From NCBI GenBank assembly GCA_934424575.1, contig CAKRXU010000006.1, positions 1-64,000 on the forward strand: DNA of 64,000 nucleotides. Reading direction: 5' to 3'. Under the pieces are notes generated by a model. It ran no database searches and was not told the DNA's origin. It saw only the letters and a program-made list of their open reading frames with translations. Made by a program: the position numbers and the translations under genes. Shown piece by piece: positions 57,943-64,000 of the stretch. The DNA is from an uncultured Blautia sp. (GTDB lineage: Bacteria; Bacillota; Clostridia; Lachnospirales; Lachnospiraceae). Position 1 is the first letter of the stretch. Each line of letters begins with the position of its first letter.

Positions 57943-60068
57943 AAAAGAAAGCAATTGAGAGAATTCCATACATTGGAGTGAAGAAAAACATCAGACCGAA
58001 AACAGCAAAATATATCGGCATAACGGCGATCAGAATCGTAGGACACGAAAAGCATCTTTTTCTGGAAGTGTACCGTAACGCACAGAATCAGGCAGAACCG
58101 GTTGTACGGGTTGTCCTGAACAAGAAAGAATTTGGCACATATATTCCAGAATCAGGAGAATGGAACAGGCGGAAGATCATGTCGGATGAATACTATGATC
58201 CGTATTTTATCTGGAATACCCCGGATGAATATGGATGTACGCAGAAAGAACTGGAAAAACAGAACATCCTTCAAAGCCCGGAAGACCTGGAAAGAATCAA
58301 AAAATTCTGTAAGGGCGTGGAGGTCTGGGACAGCCCTAAATGGTGGAAGTACATATATCGTTATGAGCAGAATATATCTCTTACTGCCAGGCGCAAGGCA
58401 GAAGCCAGAAGATACGAACGCCGCCAGAATGCCCTCAATGACCGGATCAGCCATACAAAAGAACTGCCGGAGAAAGAAATCCTGGAAACAGCAGACAGTC
58501 TTTATTTCCATTATGCCCATTATCTGTACTACAAAAAGCGGGGCTGCTTCGCTCAGATAGCCTGTAGCAAATGCGGTGGGGTAACAACTGTCAGATGGAA
58601 AGCGGGAGTTTCTTTTGAAAGTCAGTTCCAGTGTAGCATAGAAGAACCAAAAGAAGGAGAGACAGGGACCTGCCCGTTGTGTGGAGCGCATGGCGAATAC
58701 AAATGCCAGGGCAAGGTAAAAGGATACCACAGTAAGAGCATCCACCTGTTCCTTGGTCAGAAGTACAAAGAACGTGGAATGGTCCTGCGCTACATGGAAG
58801 TAACAAAAGCATGGCGTTTAGGACTGATCGAAGGAAAGAACGGTACGGAAATGTTCAATTCCAGTGAAGAACTGTCAGGCGTGGAGATTGCCAGGGCATA
58901 TTTTGAACCAGATAAGAAACTCCAGATCGATTACCACAAACACGATTGTTATGACGGGAAAGACTTCTGGGATGACTGTAATCTGTACGGAAATGCCAAC
59001 ATTACGATTAGAGAAGCTCCGATCCTGGAAGAAACTTATCAGGAGATGGAAGGAACAATCTTTCAGTACAGCGCGTTGAAAGAATATGCGGCAGCAGTAA
59101 GGGAAGCTGTTAATCCCGTCAATTATTTTGAACGCTATCAGCAGACACCACAGATAGAAGTCCTGACAAAGCTGGGATTGACCGGAGTGGTAAAAGCACT
59201 AATCAGATATCAATACGGCATTGTAGTAGACCAGAATGCACAGCGGCCAGATGAATTCCTGGGGATCCGGAAAGAAAGGGTAAAACAGCTGATAGCCGCC
59301 GAAGGAGATCTGGGACTTTTGAATACGATGCAGATGGAAAAACGCATGCAGCAGGTATGGACAGGGGAACAGATCGAGCACCTGACAGAATCGAGATTAG
59401 CACGGGGACAGGTTGAAACGGCGACAAGATACATGAGCCTGCAGAAGCTTCTGAACCGGATAGAGAAATATTCCGGATGTGAGTATGGAACAAAGTGCAG
59501 CAGTGCTGAACAGAAGATCAGGAGTACCGCCATAACCTATACTGACTATCTCAGTATGAGACAGTCTCTGGGATATGATCTGAGTAACACCGTCTATCAG
59601 AATCCGAGAGACCTGCAGACAGCCCATGATGAAATGGTGTTAGAAAGCCATAAGGAAGAAATTGATAAGCGGCTGGTGGAAGTAGCTATGAGATTTCCAA
59701 ACATACAGGTCAGATACAGAGAACTCAGGAAGAAATATTTTTACGAAGACGATGAATATCTCATCCGTCCGGCAAGATCCGCAGAGGAGATCACCATGGA
59801 GGGAAGGATCCTCCATCATTGCGTAGGCAGAGATACTTATCTGGAAAGACATGACAGAGGGGAAAGCTATATTTTGATGCTGCGGGATAAGAAACAGCCG
59901 GAGAGACCTTATATCACAGTCGAGATTGACAGCCAGAAACCGCATATCAAGCAGTGGTATGGAGCGCATGACCGGAAACCAGATGAGAGAAACATGCAGA
60001 GATGGTTGGATGAATACTTGCAGCAGTTGGAGGACCAGACTCCGTTGATAAGGATCAGAACTGCTTAA
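57939..60068 (+). CDS. PcfJ-like protein
   Basis: A 709-residue protein, the largest of the early region. It has two zinc-ribbon-like Cys pairs (CSKCGG near 207; CPLCGA near 245) and the C-terminal PcfJ signature: ILHHCVGRDTYLERHDRGESYILMLRDKKQPERPYITVEI, then IKQWYGAHDRKPDE. PcfJ is known from the pCF10 conjugation region and many Firmicutes phages, role unresolved; the zinc ribbons suggest nucleic-acid binding. Its start overlaps the PcfK-like gene, so the two are probably made together. Confidence 0.85.
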   Translation: MKKKAIERIPYIGVKKNIRPKTAKYIGITAIRIVGHEKHLFLEVYRNAQNQAEPVVRVVLNKKEFGTYIPESGEWNRRKIMSDEYYDPYFIWNTPDEYGCTQKELEKQNILQSPEDLERIKKFCKGVEVWDSPKWWKYIYRYEQNISLTARRKAEARRYERRQNALNDRISHTKELPEKEILETADSLYFHYAHYLYYKKRGCFAQIACSKCGGVTTVRWKAGVSFESQFQCSIEEPKEGETGTCPLCGAHGEYKCQGKVKGYHSKSIHLFLGQKYKERGMVLRYMEVTKAWRLGLIEGKNGTEMFNSSEELSGVEIARAYFEPDKKLQIDYHKHDCYDGKDFWDDCNLYGNANITIREAPILEETYQEMEGTIFQYSALKEYAAAVREAVNPVNYFERYQQTPQIEVLTKLGLTGVVKALIRYQYGIVVDQNAQRPDEFLGIRKERVKQLIAAEGDLGLLNTMQMEKRMQQVWTGEQIEHLTESRLARGQVETATRYMSLQKLLNRIEKYSGCEYGTKCSSAEQKIRSTAITYTDYLSMRQSLGYDLSNTVYQNPRDLQTAHDEMVLESHKEEIDKRLVEVAMRFPNIQVRYRELRKKYFYEDDEYLIRPARSAEEITMEGRILHHCVGRDTYLERHDRGESYILMLRDKKQPERPYITVEIDSQKPHIKQWYGAHDRKPDERNMQRWLDEYLQQLEDQTPLIRIRTA

Positions 60069-60086
60069 AGCTGAAAGGAGAACAGT

Positions 60087-61349
60087 ATGGAATACACACA
60101 GTTGACGCTGGATGATTATATCCAGTGTAAGAATGATATCAAAAACAATCTCGGATCGATCGTAAAGAGCTTCGTCCGGATCGGCTGGCTTTTGACCAGG
60201 ATCGACAAGTCTGGAGCTTATAAAAATGACGGCTACAGCACAATTTCAGAATTTGCCCAGGCTGAGTATGGCATGAACAAAAGCGGGACAAGCCGTTTCA
60301 TGAAGATTTATGAGAAGTATTCAGTTCCGGGAGATACGCCAGAACTTAAGGACGAATATAAAGACTTCAACCAGTCTCAGTTGACAGAAATGCTTCAGAT
60401 TCCGGAAGAGGATTATGCGATGCTTCATCCGGAGGCGAACAAGGAAGACTTCCGTGAATTAAAGCGTTTCAACAAAGAAAATGATTCCAATCCGGAAAAT
60501 CTCTGGAGTTGGAAGGAAGCAAAGACTCCGGAAGAAAGGATGAAGGCTACTGTTCAGGAGTTCTTCCGGGAAAACAAAGAGATCCTGAATGATTTTTACG
60601 GAAAGAACCTCAGCGTGAAAGATTTCGCGGAAGAGATCTGCCCGTCTGGCAGCAGGAGTTACCGGAAAGGAACCGTATTTCTGATGTTCTACACTCTGGA
60701 GCAGGGGATTATGGTCAAGATCTTCGGTGAAGCTCCGAGCAAAATGACGTATCAGGAATTTGCTGATCATACAAAGCAGATCTTTGATGCCGCGGCAGCA
60801 GGGGATGGAACCTGGGATAACTATTTTGGCGAACGTAATGTTGAACCCAACAAAACGTTGGAAGAACCTGACCATAACGGCGAAGATACCGCAATGGTAC
60901 AGGAACAGAATACGGAAATTCCGGAACAGGACAATATCCAGAATCATCCGGAATATATGCCAGAACCCAAAGTTGCGCCGGCGCAACGGACAGAAGAACA
61001 GAAATACAATGACCGGCAGGCAAGGCTGGACCGCGAAAGCAAAAAGAAGCTCCAGGAGCAGGAAGACGAAGAGAAAATGCAGCATCTTCCTTCCGATGAG
61101 CCGAAGAAAACAAAACAGGTCAGAATGGCATCTTCCTACTACGATGACATCCTGGCCGGGAACATGACTTTTTGGTTCTGCAAAGATGATCATTACCATA
61201 TCGGCGACAATCTGGATCTGATGGAATTCAAAGAAGGCAGACACACCGGCCGGACGATCCAGACGGAGATCACCTACATCCTGAATGATTACACGGGACT
61301 GGAAGACGGATATTGTGTTCTTTCAATCAAAGTAACGGGTGCTATCTAA
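60087..61349 (+). CDS. Phage protein with C-terminal DUF3850 (ASCH-like) domain
   Basis: A 420-residue protein. The N-terminal ~170 residues (LTLDDYIQCKNDIKNNLGSIVKSFVRIGWLLTRIDKSGAYKNDGYSTISEFAQAEYGMNKSGTSRFMKIYEKYS) resemble DNA-binding parts of phage ParB/DUF3102-type proteins; a Glu/Gln-rich linker (about 250-345) follows. The last ~65 residues (CKDDHYHIGDNLDLMEFKEGRHTGRTIQTEITYILND...GYCVLSIK) are DUF3850, an ASCH/PUA-like RNA-binding fold. GAAAGGAG precedes the ATG. Confidence 0.8.
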   Translation: MEYTQLTLDDYIQCKNDIKNNLGSIVKSFVRIGWLLTRIDKSGAYKNDGYSTISEFAQAEYGMNKSGTSRFMKIYEKYSVPGDTPELKDEYKDFNQSQLTEMLQIPEEDYAMLHPEANKEDFRELKRFNKENDSNPENLWSWKEAKTPEERMKATVQEFFRENKEILNDFYGKNLSVKDFAEEICPSGSRSYRKGTVFLMFYTLEQGIMVKIFGEAPSKMTYQEFADHTKQIFDAAAAGDGTWDNYFGERNVEPNKTLEEPDHNGEDTAMVQEQNTEIPEQDNIQNHPEYMPEPKVAPAQRTEEQKYNDRQARLDRESKKKLQEQEDEEKMQHLPSDEPKKTKQVRMASSYYDDILAGNMTFWFCKDDHYHIGDNLDLMEFKEGRHTGRTIQTEITYILNDYTGLEDGYCVLSIKVTGAI

Positions 61350-61370
61350 AATCACATAAACAAACAAGTA

Positions 61371-61400
61371 GGGAGGTGCCTGTTACACCTCCCGGAAAGG
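61371..61400 (+). promoter_or_regulatory. Hairpin next to the ribosome site, copy 1
   Basis: GGGAGGTG (61371-61378) pairs with CACCTCCC (61386-61393), immediately followed by GGAAAGG, the ribosome site of the next gene. A like-built element precedes the gene after that. Confidence 0.55.
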
Positions 61401-61410
61401 AAACAATGAG

Positions 61411-61773
61411 ATGAACAAAGAAATAGTTAAACTGGCAGAGCATGTATGTGATCACATCTGCCCGATGCCGGAAAAAATCTTTGATCAGGAGAAGCTGGAA
61501 GCATACTGCAATGATAAGTGCAACCTGAAATTGTATTTATCCAGAGTACTGACCGAAAACGAAAGTACAAGCATAGAGGTTCACCGGCTTACGCAAAAGT
61601 ACAGAAATGTAGTTCTGTGTGCAGAATGCGTACATGCATACAAACTGCCATCTGGAAATATCAGCTGTGGGAATATCAAAGGAATTGACAGTACAAAATT
61701 AGGATTATATGACGGATGCAGTCATGGAAAGAGGTGTACAACACAGACACCTGAAAACAAGGGGTGCAACTAA
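61411..61773 (+). CDS. Cys-rich phage hypothetical protein
   Basis: A 120-residue protein with about ten Cys residues: HVCDHICPMPEKI, CNDKCNLK, VVLCAECVHAYKLPSGNISCGNIKG and DGCSHGKRC. The second set (CAEC...CG...C) looks like a zinc site. No family I can name. Ribosome site GGAAAGG; preceded by a hairpin. Confidence 0.7.
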   Translation: MNKEIVKLAEHVCDHICPMPEKIFDQEKLEAYCNDKCNLKLYLSRVLTENESTSIEVHRLTQKYRNVVLCAECVHAYKLPSGNISCGNIKGIDSTKLGLYDGCSHGKRCTTQTPENKGCN

Positions 61774-61798
61774 AATCCATATATATCACACAATACCA

Positions 61799-61830
61799 GG
61801 AAGGTGCAGTACGCGCCTTCCGGAAAGGAG
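61799..61830 (+). promoter_or_regulatory. Hairpin next to the ribosome site, copy 2
   Basis: GGAAGGTGC (61799-61807) pairs with GCGCCTTCC (61813-61821, one G-T pair), immediately followed by GGAAAGGAG. Same plan as copy 1, different stem sequence. Confidence 0.55.
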
Positions 61831-61838
61831 CACCAGAA

Positions 61839-62159
61839 ATGATTGAAGTCTATGATATTAAAGACATGAAGCCGAAAAGACTGGATATTACTCCGGAACT
61901 TGCAATAGCGGCGTATAACACATTGATTCAGTTTTGCCGGCAGCAGGATCTCACAGAAGATGAAGCACATTGCGATTGTATCTTTGATGGAAAATGCCCT
62001 GCCGCAGCAAGAGAAGCACCTGCAGACTGGGAAGAAATCCATTATCCAAAGCTTGTTGACAATAGTGTGTTTTATCTGAAGAATGGAAAAGTTAAACAGA
62101 TTACACATGGAAACAGGCAGGAAGCAGAAGAAATGTTTAAGGAGATGATGAGAAGATGA
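61839..62159 (+). CDS. Phage hypothetical protein
   Basis: A 106-residue acidic protein (MIEVYDIKDMKPKRLDITPELAIAAYNTLIQFCRQQDLTEDEAHCDCIFDGKCPAAAREAPADWEEIHYP) with a CDCxxxxKC cluster. Family not recognised. ATG 61839 follows GGAAAGGAG; the longer frame to 61764 lies inside the preceding gene. The stop overlaps the next start (ATGA). Confidence 0.7.
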   Translation: MIEVYDIKDMKPKRLDITPELAIAAYNTLIQFCRQQDLTEDEAHCDCIFDGKCPAAAREAPADWEEIHYPKLVDNSVFYLKNGKVKQITHGNRQEAEEMFKEMMRR

Positions 62160-62470
62160 CATACAGAAATCATGAAGGTTATCCGGACCCGACTTCCGGA
62201 CGGGCTATAAACGGAGTGCGCTGGGAAGAATTACAACAGTTGAGAGAGAGGGAACATAGCTTGATGCGCGGGCAGCGGGTTATGTTATATGTAAAATGTC
62301 AATCGGAAGAAGTGAGTAGTCGTGGACGTGCAAAGAATTCGGAAAAAGTCAGAAAGCCATACTGGATAGTGGAATTACATAGATACTGTGTACTTCTGAA
62401 AGATGAGAGAGGAATCTGTATAGCACCGTCCTATATACAGCTGCAGTCATTGATGAGAGGTGGAGACTGA
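62156..62470 (+). CDS. Phage hypothetical protein
   Basis: A 104-residue basic protein. RAINGVRWEELQQLREREHSLMRGQRVMLYVKCQSEEVSSRGRAKNSEKVRKPYWIVELHRYCVLLKDERGICIAPSYIQLQSLMRGGD. No named family. It is translated from an ATGA overlap with the gene before and shares a base with the start of the gene after, so the three are coupled. Confidence 0.65.
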   Translation: MTYRNHEGYPDPTSGRAINGVRWEELQQLREREHSLMRGQRVMLYVKCQSEEVSSRGRAKNSEKVRKPYWIVELHRYCVLLKDERGICIAPSYIQLQSLMRGGD

Positions 62471-62883
62471 TGGAAATTAAGGTCACAAGAGATCTGCTGG
62501 ATCATTACCGGAAATTAAAGCAGGAAATACCGGTACTGGAGATGGAACTTCAAATGATGAAGACTACTGATGCTGGACTGGGGAATGATACGATCTTCGA
62601 TTATCAGACCGGTTATCCCAGACCACAGAGCGTTGTTGGATTTGATCAGAAGAAGTACGATCGACGGAGGAATACTCTGGAATGCAAGAAAGAGAAGGTC
62701 AAGGTCGTAGATCAGTGGATTGATGACATCAAGGATGGACAGACCAGATGCGTATTCCGAATGTTCTACAAGCAGGGAATGACCTGGAAGACAATTGCAA
62801 AGCAGATCGGTATGCCGCATAATGAGGATTATCCGAGAGTATGCATCCGTGATGCCTATTTAAAGAAAATGAAAATTACATGA
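62470..62883 (+). CDS. ArpU/DUF1492-like late-gene regulator
   Basis: A 137-residue protein: coiled N-terminal half (LLDHYRKLKQEIPVLEMELQMMKTTDAG) with the phage motif DYQTGYPRPQSVVGFD, then a sigma-70 region-4-like HTH (CVFRMFYKQGMTWKTIAKQIGMPHNEDYPRVCIRDAYLKK). Proteins like this close the early region of clostridial phages and turn on packaging and structural genes. It sits just before the small-gene and HNH region. Confidence 0.8.
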   Translation: MEIKVTRDLLDHYRKLKQEIPVLEMELQMMKTTDAGLGNDTIFDYQTGYPRPQSVVGFDQKKYDRRRNTLECKKEKVKVVDQWIDDIKDGQTRCVFRMFYKQGMTWKTIAKQIGMPHNEDYPRVCIRDAYLKKMKIT

Positions 62884-62977
62884 CGATTTTTCGGATTTTT
62901 CGGTAATTTCGTTGTATGATAAGAATGTAGCCAAAGGCATAAAAGCCGGCGGCTCCGATTGGGTAGAATACCCACAT
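62876..62977 (-). CDS. Possible 33-residue membrane peptide on the minus strand
   Basis: MWVFYPIGAAGFYAFGYILI then a basic tail ending RKIVM: one helix plus charges. GGGAAGGA lies ~14 bases upstream. It overlaps the end of the ArpU-like gene tail to tail. No promoter is clear, so this may be chance. Confidence 0.25.
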   Translation of the reverse strand: MWVFYPIGAAGFYAFGYILIIQRNYRKIRKIVM

Positions 62978-63000
62978 ACATTTCAATGCAATCCTTCCCG

Positions 63001-63035
63001 CGAGGCATCTCGGCAGCAGTCGAGGTGCCTTTAAT
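63001..63035 (+). terminator. Hairpin after the ArpU-like gene
   Basis: AGGCA-CTCG and CGAG-TGCCT arms (about 63003-63032) form a stem with mismatches, followed by TTTAA. A weak terminator for the early operon. The 240-base gap around it otherwise holds the promoter below. Confidence 0.5.
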
Positions 63036-63072
63036 GTATTTGAAAAAATCCTTCTTGTTATATATAAAACAC

Positions 63073-63101
63073 TTGACATATGGTACACCATATGATATAT
63101 T
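63073..63101 (+). promoter_or_regulatory. Promoter with built-in palindromic operator
   Basis: TTGACA (63073-63078), 17 bases, TATATT (63096-63101). The spacer is filled by CATATGGT-AC-ACCATATG (63077-63094), a perfect 8-bp inverted repeat. A repressor bound there would shut the promoter fully. Confidence 0.75.
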
Positions 63102-63123
63102 ATATACAGGAGGTGAGAAACAG

Positions 63124-63255
63124 ATGAGTAATAGAAACCGGAAACATCCGGAAAAGAAAAAGTCCGATATCGACTGGAAGAGCTGGCTACTCGGAGTGAT
63201 AACGGACTTGACTATCGGAATCATCCTACTGATTCTCGATAAGCTATTAAATTAG
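63124..63255 (+). CDS. Small membrane protein, 43 residues
   Basis: A charged N-terminal half (MSNRNRKHPEKKKSDIDWKS) and one helix (WLLGVITDLTIGIILLILDKLLN). ACAGGAGGTGAGAAACAG precedes the ATG. It has its own strong, operator-bearing promoter, unusual for a gene this small. A toxin-like or signalling peptide is possible; no family named. Confidence 0.65.
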   Translation: MSNRNRKHPEKKKSDIDWKSWLLGVITDLTIGIILLILDKLLN

Positions 63256-63257
63256 CG

Positions 63258-63279
63258 GAGAGGGGCGAAAGCCCTTCTC
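63258..63279 (+). terminator. GAAA-loop hairpin after the small membrane gene
   Basis: GAGAGGGGC-GAAA-GCCCTTCTC is a 9-bp stem with one G-T pair and a stable tetraloop; the following TTAAAC is not a good T-run, so termination may be partial. Confidence 0.5.
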
Positions 63280-63318
63280 TTAAACAAAATATAACACAAG
63301 AACTCATCTGTGTAAAGT

Positions 63319-63417
63319 ATGCTGTGGAAACTGGGAATATTCTTTATAGCGATCGGCTTGGCGAAACTGGCATATTATCTCATACAGAAATGGAGGGATA
63401 ACAATGCCAACAGGTAA
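63319..63417 (+). CDS. Possible 32-residue membrane peptide
   Basis: MLWKLGIFFIAIGLAKLAYY and a polar end. One helix. The ribosome site is weak (GTAAAG close to the ATG). It overlaps the next gene by 14 bases. Uncertain. Confidence 0.35.
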   Translation: MLWKLGIFFIAIGLAKLAYYLIQKWRDNNANR

Positions 63418-63613
63418 TCCGAAACCACAGACTGTAGCATCCAAGAAATACCAAGACAAGGCCGGATGGATTTCAAAGAGCTACAAGCTAAAGAAAGAAG
63501 TTGTTGAGTTGTACGCTGATGCCTGCGAGAAGGCAGGTGTCAGCCAGGCAGGACAGTTGATGAAGATGATGAAAGAATTTGCAGACAAAACCAACAAGGA
63601 GCACTCGGAGTAA
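63404..63613 (+). CDS. Small phage DNA-binding-like protein
   Basis: A 69-residue basic protein: KKYQDKAGWISKSYKLKKEVVELYADACEKAGVSQAGQLMKMMKEFADKTNK, which reads like a ribbon-helix-helix repressor (one strand, two helices). GGAGGGATAACA precedes the ATG. It is a candidate for the protein that binds the palindrome in the promoter at 63073. A terminator overlaps its stop. Confidence 0.65.
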   Translation: MPTGNPKPQTVASKKYQDKAGWISKSYKLKKEVVELYADACEKAGVSQAGQLMKMMKEFADKTNKEHSE

Positions 63614-63629
63614 ATCCGGGTGCTTTTTT
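63601..63629 (+). terminator. Terminator after the small DNA-binding-like gene
   Basis: GCACTCGGA (63601-63609) pairs with TCCGGGTGC (63615-63623, one G-T), then TTTTTT. Confidence 0.8.
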
Positions 63630-63688
63630 CGAATCTTTTGTAGGTGTTCGAACTGGACATTAAAAATAACGGAAAGGACTGATTTGAT

Positions 63689-64000
63689 ATGGCACAGGAA
63701 TTTGCCAGAAAGTTTTATGATAGTACAGCATGGAGGAAATGCCGGGGGGCATATATCCAGCACAGAATGGCTGTGGATGGTGGTATGTGTGAGACGTGCC
63801 ATGAGAGACCAGGGTATATTGTACATCACAAGAAAATGCTGACAGCATCAAATATTAATGACCCAGACGTTACACTGTCTTACAGTAATCTGAAATACGA
63901 TTGCCTGATCTGTCATAACAAAGAAGAAGAACACAGAAAGGATGGGAAGAAAAAACTTCCAGATGATCTGTGCGAATATGTATTTACGCCAGATGGGGAT
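63689..64000 (+). CDS. HNH endonuclease (partial, runs off the window)
   Basis: The first 104 residues of a phage HNH nuclease: WRKCRGAYIQHRMAVDGGMCETCHERPGYIVHHKKML, with a zinc CxxC, the catalytic HH, and YDCLICHNKEEEH with the second CxxC and the Asn/His of the motif. In such phages it lies just before the terminase genes and helps cut DNA for packaging. GGAAAGGA precedes the ATG. The 3' end is beyond base 64,000. Confidence 0.92.
   Translation, partial: MAQEFARKFYDSTAWRKCRGAYIQHRMAVDGGMCETCHERPGYIVHHKKMLTASNINDPDVTLSYSNLKYDCLICHNKEEEHRKDGKKKLPDDLCEYVFTPDGD

Noticed and set aside
60459..61244. A 261-codon minus-strand ORF opposite the DUF3850 gene
   Set aside because: A Phe/Leu-rich antisense of a Glu/Lys-rich region, with no ribosome site.

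Overview
The window reads as chromosomal DNA of a spore-forming, anaerobic Gram-positive bacterium, most likely family Lachnospiraceae (Bacillota). The support is a cotJ spore-coat operon, a spoIIIA engulfment operon, the adaptor MecA, a GdpP-rplI-dnaB cluster, Firmicutes-type Shine-Dalgarno sequences and the style of the small ferredoxin and DUF1858 genes. The species cannot be named from the sequence alone.

Layout. Bases 1-430 hold the 3' end of a 23S rRNA and tRNA-Asn, -Glu and -Cys, with no 5S rRNA between them. Bases 550-6,730 carry a bile-acid/sodium-symporter-family transporter, an orphan sulfate-binding protein, and on the minus strand a cyuA-like gene, a DAACS symporter and pyrC. Bases 6,900-13,550 are housekeeping: rpsF-ssb-rpsR, gdpP-rplI-dnaB, a MerR regulator, a ferredoxin and a DUF1858 protein. 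Bases 13,600-27,870 carry mecA, a GH18 protein, trkA-trkH, mscS, bioY, an MFS transporter, a flavin reductase, cotJABC, a Nudix hydrolase, an NhaC-type antiporter and thiE.

Bases 27,930-34,060 form one unit. A cobalamin riboswitch controls an exported CbiK-type cobaltochelatase, a two-repeat exported protein of unknown fold, and a BtuF/FecB-type binding protein with its permease and ATPase. This looks like a B12-repressed import system for metal or tetrapyrrole with a chelatase outside the membrane. Bases 34,100-40,060 hold a TetR repressor divergent from an MMPL exporter and a giant Leu/Gly heptad-repeat protein; both promoters overlap copies of a TGACT-N3-AGTCA operator. Then come ftsW, acpP, gltX, a UvrD-type helicase and a phosphopantetheinyl transferase.

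Bases 45,790-49,950 carry spoIIIAA to spoIIIAG. Where spoIIIAH should follow, a prophage begins at about 49,960 and runs past the right edge. It has a tyrosine integrase, a lysogeny module (secreted Ig-like protein, ImmA-like peptidase, YbjQ-domain protein, CI-like and Cro-like regulators with shared operators) and an early module (RusA, a Lin1244-type replication protein, PcfK/PcfJ-like proteins, a DUF3850 protein, an ArpU-like regulator, an HNH nuclease). In the lysogeny module sits what appears to be a complete type I toxin-antitoxin locus: a 27-residue hydrophobic peptide whose ribosome site can be sequestered, facing an antisense RNA with a consensus promoter. A prophage with such a module inside a sporulation operon resembles the skin element of Bacillus sigK.
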